DNA from: Aureobasidium sp. EXF-3400
Taxonomy: Eukaryota; Ascomycota; Dothideomycetes; Dothideales; Saccotheciaceae
Length of the DNA: 64,000 nucleotides
Direction: 5' to 3'
Assembly (NCBI GenBank): GCA_024195585.1
Contig: SWBL01000209.1
Coordinates: 27,005 to 91,004 of the forward strand
Below the pieces are notes generated by a model. That model worked only from the letters and a program-made list of their open reading frames with translations. It was not told the DNA's origin and did no database searches. Positions 33,476 through 44,356 of this stretch are shown here, in pieces. The number at the start of each line of letters is the position of its first letter. The stretch's first letter is position 1. A program made the translations under genes and the position numbers.

Positions 33476-35089
33476 AATCGGCACTACCGTGGATGAATAG
33501 AGCATAAGAGGACGACGTTAACGACTAGCTACTACAATGAAGATAATTGATAGTAACTAAAGAGATTCCCCAAACCAAAAGGATGCCTTCCAGGCTGCGA
33601 GCATATTACATGACACGTTCCACATTTCCTGACAAAACCGTGCATGATATGATAGTCACGTAGTTCATATCTTCGACTAGCAGAGTGATTCGTTAAACCA
33701 GTCTGACTGGCATTGGTCCTAAATAGATGTTACTGGGACTCGAAGCCATGAACTGAGGTTCTCATACCGCTCCGCCAAGCCGCACGGACGCTCACCCACG
33801 GTACCACTCGCCTCTCCCCGGGAGTTGTTTTTCCAATACCTCACACCATTTTTGGAATCTATTCCCGTCATGATCAGAGCTGGTATACTGTCGACTGAAC
33901 CGCCGTGCCCGATACTTATGGATCTCGACACGTCTGGGCTACTGTGCTCGGTCGCACGCGACCCCAACACTCAACCCTCGTCGACTCAGCCCAGCACCAC
34001 GACCAAAACTCTCTGGAACCGCATCGTTGACCTCGCGATCATCATCTTCAAACCCCCTTGGTGACTATCCATTAACAATTGACAGAGGAACGATGGTCTT
34101 GATTTGCGGTCTAGGGTTATTAGAGGCCTCGCTGTGTGACAACGATACTCAATGCTCCAGGTCCTGTAAGTACTTCTAAGCCCCTTCAAAAGGCGGGTCG
34201 TCGCCCCGTTCCATGTTTGGCTCACTCGCACGATCAACGACTGAGACTCGAATTTCGTCCTTTCACGCGTCTCACTATCCATCTTTTTTTGTTTAACATC
34301 AAAATCACTCTCGTTCCTGAATGTCAATTGATGGTAGAGGGAGTACATCTCCCAACCACGCTGTAGACCAACGCTACCATACTCCCTTGTAGGCACTATA
34401 CAAGTATCTTATATATTGAGGTCAATCATAAAGCTCATTTGTGTATGCCATCTAGTACAGTCTTTACCTAGTAAGTGGTCCTTTCCTCATACACCCGTGA
34501 GTATGAAAAAAACATCTGCCGTACAGTACATCACTTGCTACTTAGAAGTCACAAAGTTTCACATCTTCCTACGGATACCGCTTTCGAGTAGTCCTCGTTC
34601 TCCTTCCTCCCCGTGCAGGAATACACTGTACTGCTGAACGTCAAGCGTGCTTTCACTCGGGAGATATCGTCTCGAGGCCAGGTCGCCTTTAGTACGGAAG
34701 ATTCGTGTATATCCTCAGATCTAGAGTTTACCATGTATCGGCGTGAGAGAGAGCTGATCTTACTCGTACAAGTATCGACCAAGACTCAGGTTTCCTTCCT
34801 CTACACATCTTCATCTTCGGTCTTTTTTCGTCATTCGTCACTTCCCTTGGCATTGCCAATCTACACATCTGCCTGTGGCCAGCTGCAGTTACAGGGATTG
34901 AATGGAGTGTTATATCCTAAAGTGAGGAAACATCTTCCTCTTCACTTTTGATCTTGTCCGCGGATAGTGTCTGGCTTTGAAGCTGAACCACAGTTCTTTT
35001 CTTCAAGGATTGCTTCTGTCTGAAGTCAACACAACGCTCCCATCGCACCGTCACCTTCTTTCATCGCAGTCCCCGGCTCCCAACAGGCG
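33347..35089. other. Intergenic between eEF1B-gamma and the GIY-YIG-like gene
   Basis: 1.7 kb that begins with the second copy of the duplicated gene end. A tRNA-like patch near 33730-33800 (minus strand) has weak A- and B-box matches but does not fold. No coding ORF seen; the last few hundred bases are the pyrimidine-rich upstream region of the next gene. Confidence 0.55.
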
Positions 35090-36940
35090 ATGGCTCCAGT
35101 CGATCGTGCGCGTTGTATGCTCACGAATCCTGCTATTCAGAACAGAACCATTCAATCTTCGGCGGATGCTATTGCCAAAGCAAGTTTCGAATCCATCGTG
35201 CGCAAGCTGAAGCATCATGGCTTCATTACATCACATCTGAGACTCCACGACTTTCAATGGCTGTTTCCCAAGCCCGAGGCAACTCAGCAGCAATTGAGCA
35301 TCTTTCTTGCGCTGCGCGACTTCCCACTAATCGTGCCCAACGGTGATCTGGGACGTATACTCGAACTTGAGCTTTCCACCGTAACCTCACCTCCCACTCC
35401 TCCTGGGACACACCTCTATTTCTACTCCTTTGAGTTGACCCGCTATCAACTCGAGAAGGTCATGGAATCCATGACTGAACAAGCCATCCTACTCTCAGAA
35501 ACTGTTCAATGGGAAAACACTCTCATCATACACAACAACCAAGCCCAGCCTTGCACATTCACCATCAGATATGTGGGCAAAGTATCTGGACCTGGACGAC
35601 CCATCGATCGCCACATCAAAGACTTGGCTACCGACAAACGTCATTCAGGCGTCCTTCTAGAGTTCGTGGCATCAGTCGAGCAACTCTTTCCCGAAGTTGC
35701 TGCAGCCGCTCAAGTGCACCTAATCAAGCAAGCCTCAATCGACACCGGGTTTATGGCAGATTCCATAGCAGAGGAGACTGAACGCGTTTTGATTGAATTT
35801 TTCGATCCTCGATCCCTCCTCAATCGCATACATGGCGGTCGATACGTCCGCTTCGTTTCGTCTCAAGACGATACTACTCTTTTCGAAAAGCTCCAGACAC
35901 GTTACTACAGTCGATTCATGGCCGAGGCTCGCCATATTGCCACTGACCCACAGATGACAATCGCCCTCGCCGAGCATTTCGAGGAAGTCCAGACCTTCGC
36001 AAACTCCTACCCACCTCATACTGGTACGGCCAAATATCCTTTCACGGATGGAGTGCGCGAGGCAGCCAGGATGAGCGGCGAGCCGATGCTGTATCGTGGC
36101 ACAACCATTCTACTGCTGCTTGGACACGACATCACCTATCAGCAGTATCTCGGAGAAACCACGTTCCTCGGAGGCAATGCTTGGTCAAATCACTTGGTGC
36201 GTGACTTTCTGTCTGACATTGCAATTACCGAAGAGTGCAATGCAAACATGGGGACAACCTGGGATCCTCGAGCTTTCCATTTACGGCATGCTGCCTTCAT
36301 CACACTCTGGCCTTGGCTATGGCATTCACTCACGACGCTGCACGTCGCAATTCACTTCGCCCATCAGTATTTGAGTATCATACGTCCTTTGGTTGTTGCC
36401 ACTTTCGGTCATGAGACCACATCAATCCTTCGAGCCAATTTCGGACACGAGAATGCTGTGCCATTCAAATCAGGTCTCTCTTCAATTGTCGGCGATATCA
36501 CGATCCAGTACTATGGCCTCGAGGGTGACGAGGATAGTGCATTTCTTGCGGTGCCTCATATCGATCCAGGCTTCTCGAAATATGTCGATCTCAAATTGAG
36601 CCAGGTCATTCTCAAATTTATGGATCTCACTTGGCATATCACTGTTCATCTTGCCGACGAAGCACGAAAGCTTCTAGATCAGGACCACGCCAACGGAATC
36701 ACAAGAAGTAGGAAAGCCCAGTGCGTTGAGATTCTGCGAAGAGTCAATTACCTTCGCGCGTCAGATCCTGATGTGCGCGCCTTCATGGACAACTTTCGGG
36801 AGGCTGGCAACGAACTACGCAGCGAGTGGAAACGACTGCATCACTGTCCGAAATTTAGAGATTACAGACCCATCTGCGACGAGGACGGTCAAACAAGCAT
36901 TTCGGATGACGATGAGGATGATGAGGATGACGAGGATTGA
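35090..36940 (+). CDS. 616-residue protein with a possible divergent GIY-YIG nuclease core
   Basis: A single open exon from ATG 35090. I do not recognise the whole protein. Residues ~158-250 carry the spacing of a GIY-YIG core: RYVGKV (Y161, G163), R170 and H175 in GPGRPIDRHIKDL, then ~55 residues later an acidic-helix motif EETERVLIEFF and SLLNRIHGG (N245, G249-G250), the usual end of that fold. The first GIY half is not clear, so activity is doubtful. The N-terminal ~100 residues contain a conserved-looking block RLHDFQWLFPKPEATQQQL. The C-terminal half (~300-590) is hydrophobic/aromatic with FLGGNAWSNHLVRDFLSD and GDITIQYYGLEGDED. It ends in a run of Asp/Glu (DDDEDDEDDED). Probably a fungal accessory protein. 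Confidence 0.7.
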   Translation: MAPVDRARCMLTNPAIQNRTIQSSADAIAKASFESIVRKLKHHGFITSHLRLHDFQWLFPKPEATQQQLSIFLALRDFPLIVPNGDLGRILELELSTVTSPPTPPGTHLYFYSFELTRYQLEKVMESMTEQAILLSETVQWENTLIIHNNQAQPCTFTIRYVGKVSGPGRPIDRHIKDLATDKRHSGVLLEFVASVEQLFPEVAAAAQVHLIKQASIDTGFMADSIAEETERVLIEFFDPRSLLNRIHGGRYVRFVSSQDDTTLFEKLQTRYYSRFMAEARHIATDPQMTIALAEHFEEVQTFANSYPPHTGTAKYPFTDGVREAARMSGEPMLYRGTTILLLLGHDITYQQYLGETTFLGGNAWSNHLVRDFLSDIAITEECNANMGTTWDPRAFHLRHAAFITLWPWLWHSLTTLHVAIHFAHQYLSIIRPLVVATFGHETTSILRANFGHENAVPFKSGLSSIVGDITIQYYGLEGDEDSAFLAVPHIDPGFSKYVDLKLSQVILKFMDLTWHITVHLADEARKLLDQDHANGITRSRKAQCVEILRRVNYLRASDPDVRAFMDNFREAGNELRSEWKRLHHCPKFRDYRPICDEDGQTSISDDDEDDEDDED

Positions 36941-38135
36941 AGAACTCCAGCAACGCAAGTACATAGATTTCTCGAATATTACTTCGCTTTTCCTTGAAAA
37001 GGTCGACCGAAGGTTTTCCTACTTTCCCAATCGACGTGCTTCATAGTCAACCACGAGCATACAGTAGTTTCCATTCTAGTTTGGCAGTCTCTCATCATCA
37101 CGATCTCCTTCCATGCTTTTGTCCCGATGTAACTTACATTAGTGCTTTTCTTAATTCGATGCTACAATCCTTGTAGACATGATCTCGAGATTGCAGCATA
37201 AACTTGTCGGCTATAATCGTTGTCTCTCTCACAGGAACAACTTCGAATGCATATACCATCCGAATGCATAGTGTCTTGACAAGAACAATTGTGGCCAGAG
37301 AAACACTGTAATGTAGCCACTCTCTCTCTATGTTGACATCACTCTGTTTCGGAAAGTATTATGGATTTTCATAGCTGGTCGTACTAGTTTTTAGCATACG
37401 AGGCAGACCCATTTATCACATGAGGTCTCGAAACCTTGGTTCATGTCTGAATTTAACTTCTAGTTTCATTTTTTGAGATCTTGCAGTGTCACACGTCTTC
37501 TATGATCTGCTTCATGTTCTCAAGAAGCCCCAACGCAATTATATAGCTTTGCCGCAAGAAAAATACTTTCGTGGAGCAGTTTTCACTTTTCTGTCCCTAT
37601 GGAGGTGAAATTATGGCTCGGGTATAGCTGCTGTAATGCATAACAGTCTCGAGAAGTGAAGTACTACTCATCGAGATATGTGATCTCGACAGCTTCCAGT
37701 GGATGCGTGTCTGATCTAGGAAAAACTGGGTCTTTCTGCAGATTGTTCGAAATGCGAGAGTCGGATTTGGGAAGTGAAGGTCCACGACAATTTGGGTAGT
37801 AGCACCTTCCCTTCTTCGCTTGTTATCCTTCCACAATTCACTTTTCTTCGACTTGGTCAAATCTCTCTACAACTCATCATCGCCACAGCTTCATATTGCC
37901 TCTCTCCCCTCTTGCATCACCGCATTCATCAAGAACTCTGCAACACGCCAGCAGAGACCTTCGGCGCCTTGTCTCATTCTATGAGACACAACAAACGAAC
38001 CCTTCGGGACAAACAATGCCACTCCCCGACACAGCAATCCGCAGCTCGCTGCTGCAACTCATAAAGTGCAACGTCTTCAACATGATTTCCATCCGTCCTC
38101 CTTCTCTACCGATCCATCCTTCTTGTGAACCCAAC
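36941..38135. other. Intergenic between two accessory genes
   Basis: 1.2 kb on the promoter side of the F-box gene. The frame of that gene is open back to 37896, but the codons before 38136 lack protein character. Nothing else seen. Confidence 0.5.
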
Positions 38136-39728
38136 ATGGTCTACCTTCCCGACGAGATCTGGCTCAAGGTCGCCGAATTTGTCAGCCCGCCGGCAGAGCT
38201 ATGCACGTGTGAGTGTGAGTCAGGCAGAGAGCGCAACGCAGTCAAGCATCGGAACCTCATCAACCTCTGTCTTGTATCCAAGCAACTTCGTGCCGCCTTC
38301 CAACCATCGCTGTACTTCAGCTTTGTCAAGTTCAGTAGGCCTTGCGCTCACGACCGACTGCTGACCTCAGACTCTGAATGGCTGCATAAGTACTTTCAAC
38401 ACGACGAGGAGATCCTCAGCACAGTCCGAAAAGCAACAAGGCTCGAGAAATTTATGCGTACCTTGATTCATCGTCCAGATCTCGCTGTCATGATCAACCA
38501 ACTCCACATTGGCTCATTTTTCGAGACTAGCTCTCTTCCCAGACACCTCCAAATTATGTACGAAAGGCTCCCACTGCAAGAAGCGCTTGCTAGCACATTC
38601 GTGACCGCTCTCCGAAACTTCAGAGGGTTCGACCACTTGGCTCTTTCAACCAGAAGGTCTTGGCTGGAAGATCTCCGCAACGGCGAGGAGGGAGCAGAAG
38701 TTGCACTTCTGCTGATTCTGCTACCAAACCTGCGCTCCTTGCGCATCGAGTCGGAAACAGGCGACCTTGGTCGATATGCACAAGAGCTATACGATGCCCT
38801 CCGTGGCCCTGGACCCACGTATTGGACCATCAAATCTGTACATGGAACGCTGCAGAAGACCCCTGTCGAACTGCAGTCACAACTACAGAAGCCACCTAAG
38901 ATCTTGAACGCTCTCAATTCACTCAGTGTATGGTCAGACTGTGACGGCTTAGGCTCTCTGCAACGCTGTGTGCATCTCCTTTCGCTACCATCTCTCACGT
39001 CATTCGATGCAAGAGGTCTTGAACAGTCGTATCCAGTTCTCCATCTACAGCCTGGAATCAGTTTCTCGTCTCTCCAGCATCTGACGCTTGAACACTGTAA
39101 GCTCGGTGGATCGGCCCTCCAAGCTCTCCTGACAAGATGCGTGAGTTTGAAATCACTCGTCATCAACTCCGAGTATGCCTCGAGACTCGATGGACCAAGA
39201 CCCAGACTCGACGCGAAGTTCTTCGCTGCTCTCCAAGATTTGACAGGGCTGGAGCGCCTCACATTGTTGGTACCGGATTACCATATCGACTCAGATCTGG
39301 ATGTGTCGTCTTTTGAGAAACTACACTATCTCGAGCTGGACCAGGACTTGTTCTCTCACAGCCAGGAACAAGCACAGATCCACAAAATTCTCCCAACAAG
39401 CATTCAGCAACTCGTCATCCGGAGAGCCACCGTCTGGATCAAGCCTCATCTCGAGTCGTTCCTTGGCACCTTCAAACCGAGACCTATGTTCCCCGACTTT
39501 GCTGAGCTAAGACTGTATGCGCTGGATGAAGAGCATGACGAGTTGGAAGAAAAGTTGATCGGCTTCCAGATGCGAGCTTCACTATACGATGTCGACTTTG
39601 AGTTTGATGTAGAACCTGCATACAACCATTCCTGGTTCTGGATGCCTGATTCTGATTCTGAATCTGAAGAGGACCTGGATTCGGAAGGTACTGATTCAGA
39701 TGGTGAAGATGGAGATGGTGATGACTAG
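38136..39728 (+). CDS. F-box protein with LRR-like region and acidic tail
   Basis: I start at 38136 (530 residues), where the F-box begins: MVYLPDEIWLKVAEFV, a Cys-rich loop (CTCECESGRER), then NLINLCLVSKQLRAAFQPSLY. The frame is open for 80 codons further up, with other ATGs at 37896, 38016 and 38082, so a longer N-terminus is possible. F-box proteins link Skp1 to substrates in SCF ubiquitin ligases. The middle (~residues 160-420) has leucine-rich, LRR-like stretches such as LPNLRSLRIESE and LTSFDARGL / SLQHLTLEHCKLGGSALQ. The last ~28 residues are nearly all Asp, Glu, Ser and Gly (DSESEEDLDSEGTDSDG). Substrate unknown; such genes are numerous and fast-evolving in fungi. Confidence 0.8.
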   Translation: MVYLPDEIWLKVAEFVSPPAELCTCECESGRERNAVKHRNLINLCLVSKQLRAAFQPSLYFSFVKFSRPCAHDRLLTSDSEWLHKYFQHDEEILSTVRKATRLEKFMRTLIHRPDLAVMINQLHIGSFFETSSLPRHLQIMYERLPLQEALASTFVTALRNFRGFDHLALSTRRSWLEDLRNGEEGAEVALLLILLPNLRSLRIESETGDLGRYAQELYDALRGPGPTYWTIKSVHGTLQKTPVELQSQLQKPPKILNALNSLSVWSDCDGLGSLQRCVHLLSLPSLTSFDARGLEQSYPVLHLQPGISFSSLQHLTLEHCKLGGSALQALLTRCVSLKSLVINSEYASRLDGPRPRLDAKFFAALQDLTGLERLTLLVPDYHIDSDLDVSSFEKLHYLELDQDLFSHSQEQAQIHKILPTSIQQLVIRRATVWIKPHLESFLGTFKPRPMFPDFAELRLYALDEEHDELEEKLIGFQMRASLYDVDFEFDVEPAYNHSWFWMPDSDSESEEDLDSEGTDSDGEDGDGDD

Positions 39729-40392
39729 TTGTTGATGGGTGTATGGGTTGTTGACAGTCTCAAAGGTCCTTCAATTTGGGCCGCTTTGTTATTAGTTTAA
39801 CGCATACTGTTACAATTCGTTGCTGGAGTATGGAGGGAATGAGAAAAGAGCATCATGTATCGAGTTGTGGTGGATTGCTGGCATGGAAAGCGACGATGAA
39901 CGAAAGCGGGAAGTGGCTACGACACAAGAGACATCAGCAAACAGCTTTTACAAAGATACGCAGATTGTATTTCACATTGCTATTCTGATTAGATCCGATG
40001 TCCAGACAAAAAACAATGGAAGTTGCTTGCCTCACATCTTTCTACATGCTACAATCAGTGCTCGGGTTAGAAACGAACTCAGAGAGATATCAAGAGGATG
40101 GAGTTTCCAGGAGAGTATTTTATACGGGTGCTCGAAGCATTGCTTGCTTCATGCCGTGAGCGAGACCGAACGTGAGATCGTAGGAAGGAAGCCCTGATTC
40201 TGACACTGAAGGCAGTGAATTTCTGCCGCAGCTCCACCTTTATTGATTGCTTGCTCCCTTGATCTCTGTTTGTCGGACATCGTGATTCAGAGTATTTATA
40301 TATGGGCTAAAGTATTTTTGCAAAATGGGCCATCGTCGCTGCGTATTCTTGTCGTTCGCGATTTCTTGCAGGCCTTCGCCAGAGATCTCATT
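39729..40392. other. Intergenic before the DUF6604-like gene
   Basis: About 660 bp. The frame of the DUF6604-like gene is open back to 40243, but its family-like start is at 40393. Nothing else supportable. Confidence 0.5.
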
Positions 40393-43125
40393 ATGTTACC
40401 TTCTTTTCTCCAGGGAACTTACGCCATCTACAAGGAAGACACTGACTATGTGGCTTCATGGCTAGCATCCACTGCTAGAAGATGCGGGTACTCACTCGAT
40501 CTACTGAGTAATGTGGCTGGGGAAGTATCAGGTCAGAAGGTATCAAAGAAGAAGAAGAAGAAGAAGAAAAACAGCAAGGCTCCGACACTTGTTGATACAC
40601 TAACCACTCAGGGCCAACCTTCCCCTACCACTCCTGCGACTCCAGTGATCTACACAATTGCTGTTAAGGACTTTGTTTCTTTGGCCGAATACATCGTCGC
40701 TTTCCAGGAGCCACCCGTCGAAGTACCCTCCTCGTTTGTGAGCGTTTTGGACCGTGCTATTGCTCTCCGCAGAAAACACAACTCCTGGTTTAGCGATTCG
40801 GGTCGGTCTTCAGACGATGACGGACACACATTCTTCCTTGGTACACTTGAGCGAGTTCGAGAGACATTGAGGTCACGGATGCCTTCTGACGCCGTCGACG
40901 ATCCTCCCACCGGATCTCCTGCAGGTCCTGCTACCAAGAGCTTCGAAAGAAGCCACATCGGAAACATATTTGCAGGATTGACTCTGGAAGAGCCTAGCGA
41001 TGAGTTCCTCAATTCTGCTCCCCTCAAGAAGGCTCAGGAGCTTTCTGCCAAGGTCGATGACGGTACACGTTACCAGGCCGAGCGACTCCAGAAGATCGAG
41101 GAGCAATACCTTGCTGCTCACTGTTTGCTGGCCGAGATCAGCTCCATCAGAGAACACATCAAATCACTCTGGGCCCTATATCGCGATGGACAGATGGACC
41201 TACACTCGGCTTCGATCACCACAAACACCGCCGTTGAGCTCGTCCGACGCATGCAAGAAGACTACGATAAAAACTTCCCAGATCATTCGGACTTTGAAGG
41301 TCTCATCCGCACTTTCTATACTGCTCAATGTGTTTCCAGGGGTCAATATCCCAACCACAAGCAGCGACCTGACGATACCATCAACATGGCCGTGTATGAC
41401 CTGGCTGACCAGATTCTCTTACCAACCTACACCATCATGGCCTCTTTAAGCGATGTGGTTGCGCCTGGCAAAATTCCACTTTACAAGCCTGGTCATTTCG
41501 GTTTCCGTGATTTTTCTACTGAGTGGTCACAGAAGTCTCCGCACGATAAATTTCAGGATGACAGACTTGTATTGCTTGAAGCTTTCACTGGCTTTTCTGC
41601 TTTGGCGAAGATAAGAAGCTTCGCTGAAGATGAGTTGATCAGAGGTGTTCGAGAGATGGCGCCAGGCAAGAATGTTCCGCTTTGGCTCACTTTTGCTGTG
41701 CAGACCTTCCTTGATATTCAGCATGTCATGGGTTCTCAGACTTCGCGAGCAATTGTTGAGTGAGTGCCTGCCATGATATGGATACTATGTCTGGAAAGAT
41801 ATGAAATAACCATGCTAATTTTGATTGTGTTCTAGGCTACAGACTGCTGCCAATCACATCAACGCTTCCCTCAGGCAAATCTCCAAGTTTCATGAAAAGC
41901 TGCGCATCGACGCCTCGGATGATCACAATACCGAGTATTGAGCCGAATCCAGAAGGTCATCGACATCTGGATCAAGCAAGACAATGTCAAGAAGATCATC
42001 GAGACATCTCTTCCCCAACGTCCCCATATCGCATCCCAGGATCCTGATGAGCCTTTCAAACTGCTCAAGCAATATCCTTCATTGTGTGGCATTTGGCTGT
42101 TCTCGCTCAGATACATGATGCAAAATACCGGCATTGCTTTCTGTAACGGTTGGGGCTCAGTAACGTACACAGCTCATTTGTACAATGCTGCCCGACAAGA
42201 GAAGCTCTTGAAGAATATCTGGAAAGATATGGAGTTGGCTCTCTTGCTCCAAGAAGACGATAAGATCTTTATCGGCAGCCGACCCAAGAAAGCTGAAGGG
42301 ACTTGTGCCATGATATTGACATGCTGTTTCATGTCATCATATAACTAGGAACCTTGCTAATTCTCGATCAGATTATCTCAAGCGCTTCGCCCTCAGCATG
42401 GGCTACTCAGTCACCTCCCTGGCCAAAAACAAAAGACAACCCACTCTCAAGGCTTCTCCCAAAGGCCCTCGAAGCTTGAAAAACTCATTCGAGCTGGCAG
42501 AGTTGTTTGCTAAGCGCTACACACACAACGGCAAATCGCTCTCCACCGATCTGGATGCTGTGGAAAAACACATCAAGTCTCAATTCAGCGACCACGGGAA
42601 CTTTGCTTTCGAGGGTGAGCCCGTGACTGATGAAGTCGCAGCTCAGGTATGTCACAATTCGTGTCAGTAACTGATACATACTCAACGCAAAGCTAACTGT
42701 CTCTTTCTTCCCAATGCTAGATAACCGGAAAATACAGAATTACTACCAAACTTGACACCCACAGCTTCCTCGAAGGTCTAGCCAATTCGCTCCACTCCGA
42801 AGGCATGCATCTTACCTTCGATTACTTTCGTCTACACTGTTTCTGCTGGACACTTCTCCGCAGAATCAACGATGCTTGCTCGTCCTCCCTGCGTCGTGTG
42901 TATGGACCCGATTATATCGAGCAGGAGCACGAGTTACCGCTTGTGGTAGCCTATCTGTTCGATTGTACATTTCCTGCGGCTGCATTAGCCAAACGACAGG
43001 GTGTGGAGGTCAGGAGTAAAGTATTTGGTGAAGCCGTGGAGGCCATTGAGGCGGTACTCGAGACCGGTGCTGGAGGGATCTGCACGAGGATGATGGAGCA
43101 GTATTATGGTCTTGGTATTGATTGA
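40393..43125 (+). pseudogene. DUF6604-like fungal protein gene, interrupted by one frameshift
   Basis: The start MLPSFLQGTYAIYKEDTDYVASWL followed by TARRCGY fits the N-terminal DUF6604 domain of large fungal proteins of unknown function. Exons I can place are 40393-41759, 41836-42304, 42372-42646 and 42721-43125. Donors are GTGAGT, GTGCCA (weak) and GTATGT, each with an acceptor that keeps the frame. Within exon 2 the frame meets TGA at 41939-41941, while the protein clearly goes on in another frame (RIQKVIDIWIKQDNV..). One missing base at this point explains it. Everything downstream stays open to the stop at 43123. A run of eight lysines coded by AAG repeats lies near residue 55. The break may be a recent mutation or a sequencing error, so the gene could still be alive. 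Roughly 830 residues are encoded. Confidence 0.7.
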
Positions 43126-44356
43126 GAGGACTTCGAGCGTCTCCAGAAGGATGAGTAAATTGTGTAGTACTCGAGGTTAGACAATAAAATGGGCTTTGCA
43201 TATATCTGATCCTCTTTTTAGTCCGGGAGTCAACTCTCACCACCTCCTGTTTTGAATTATACAACACATGGCTCCACGAAGCAACTTCCATATATCGACT
43301 ATCTACTCAACCTCCTTTCACTATGCAACCGAGAGGAACAGCCATAATCAAGCATTCAAAAACAAGCACGCAAGTAAGCACACGAGATGAAAGCAAAGCA
43401 AAAGTCGACAAGGGCAACTCTGTCTCTACAGAAACGGCATTGTTCTATCTTCCAACCCCTGAACATATATCATTGGGATTCTAGCTGCTTGACCGTAATA
43501 TGCCATCGGAATCTTTGATTGACAACATTCCACTTCAACCACCCTACTCAAACTCTTCGAACTCCTCTCTGGGTTTTTTTCATCCACCGTCGTTGTTTTC
43601 CTTTTCAGTTCAGTGGAAGCGATCTTCGTCGATATGGCTTGTTCTCTCAGGACCATGGCTTTGGCTGATTGGTAACTACAATCAACTGACTGCTTCTTTA
43701 GCTCCATGACAAAGGTCTGATGGAAGCTTGATATCTGGACTACGCAATGAGAAAGACAACAGAAGGTCAAACAGGTCATTCCTCTACATAGAGCTGTTCA
43801 AGCCATATCAGCAACCACCAAAAACAAACTCATCAGACCACACAAGCTACATTAAAACATCCTCCATCACCACAAGCAATACCCTTCTACCCAACACGCA
43901 CAGACAAAACAATCAACCATGGTACCTCCTCCAGCAAAAAACCAGAGCTGAGCTCTATGGGGAAAACTCACATTCTCATCCCTTGATCATAGCCACTAAA
44001 TGTCGGACATTTGGCTAACACATGGATTAAGGCGTACACGGCGGGATTCGAACGGTGGTTTTATTACCGCATTTGTAAACAGGCGTGAGTGTAGACCGTT
44101 ACACCACTCAGCCGGTCACAGTGGCAAAGGGGATCTGAGATTGATCTATATGCTAGAGGGCAGTGAAGGGATGGTTTGAAGTGAAAGAGTTGGTGCGGAT
44201 GTTGATGGTTGATTGGTTGTGGTTAATGCGAGTTCCGTGGGATATTTTATCAAGGATCTTGAACTTTTTCAGCTTTGGAGATACGGGATATCATTTCAAT
44301 CATTATGAGTACAGCACTAACTTGCTTCGCTGTAGAGTATGCCAATTACCACGCTC
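43126..44356. other. Intergenic, convergent 3' ends, with a tRNA-like relic
   Basis: 1.2 kb between the DUF6604-like gene and the stop of the UBX gene. It contains Pol III box-like sequences on the minus strand near 44045-44106 (see findings). No coding ORF: the 117-codon frame at 43426-43779 has no recognisable features. Confidence 0.5.

Noticed and set aside
32189..33505. 438-codon antisense frame across eEF1B-gamma
   Set aside because: It mirrors a gene with extreme C-ending codon bias, runs through that gene's long intron, and its translation is Val/Leu/Gly-rich shadow sequence.
33725..33815. tRNA-like patch on the minus strand (TGGCGGAGCGG and CTTCGAGTCCC)
   Set aside because: B box has a mismatch and no anticodon or acceptor stem forms.
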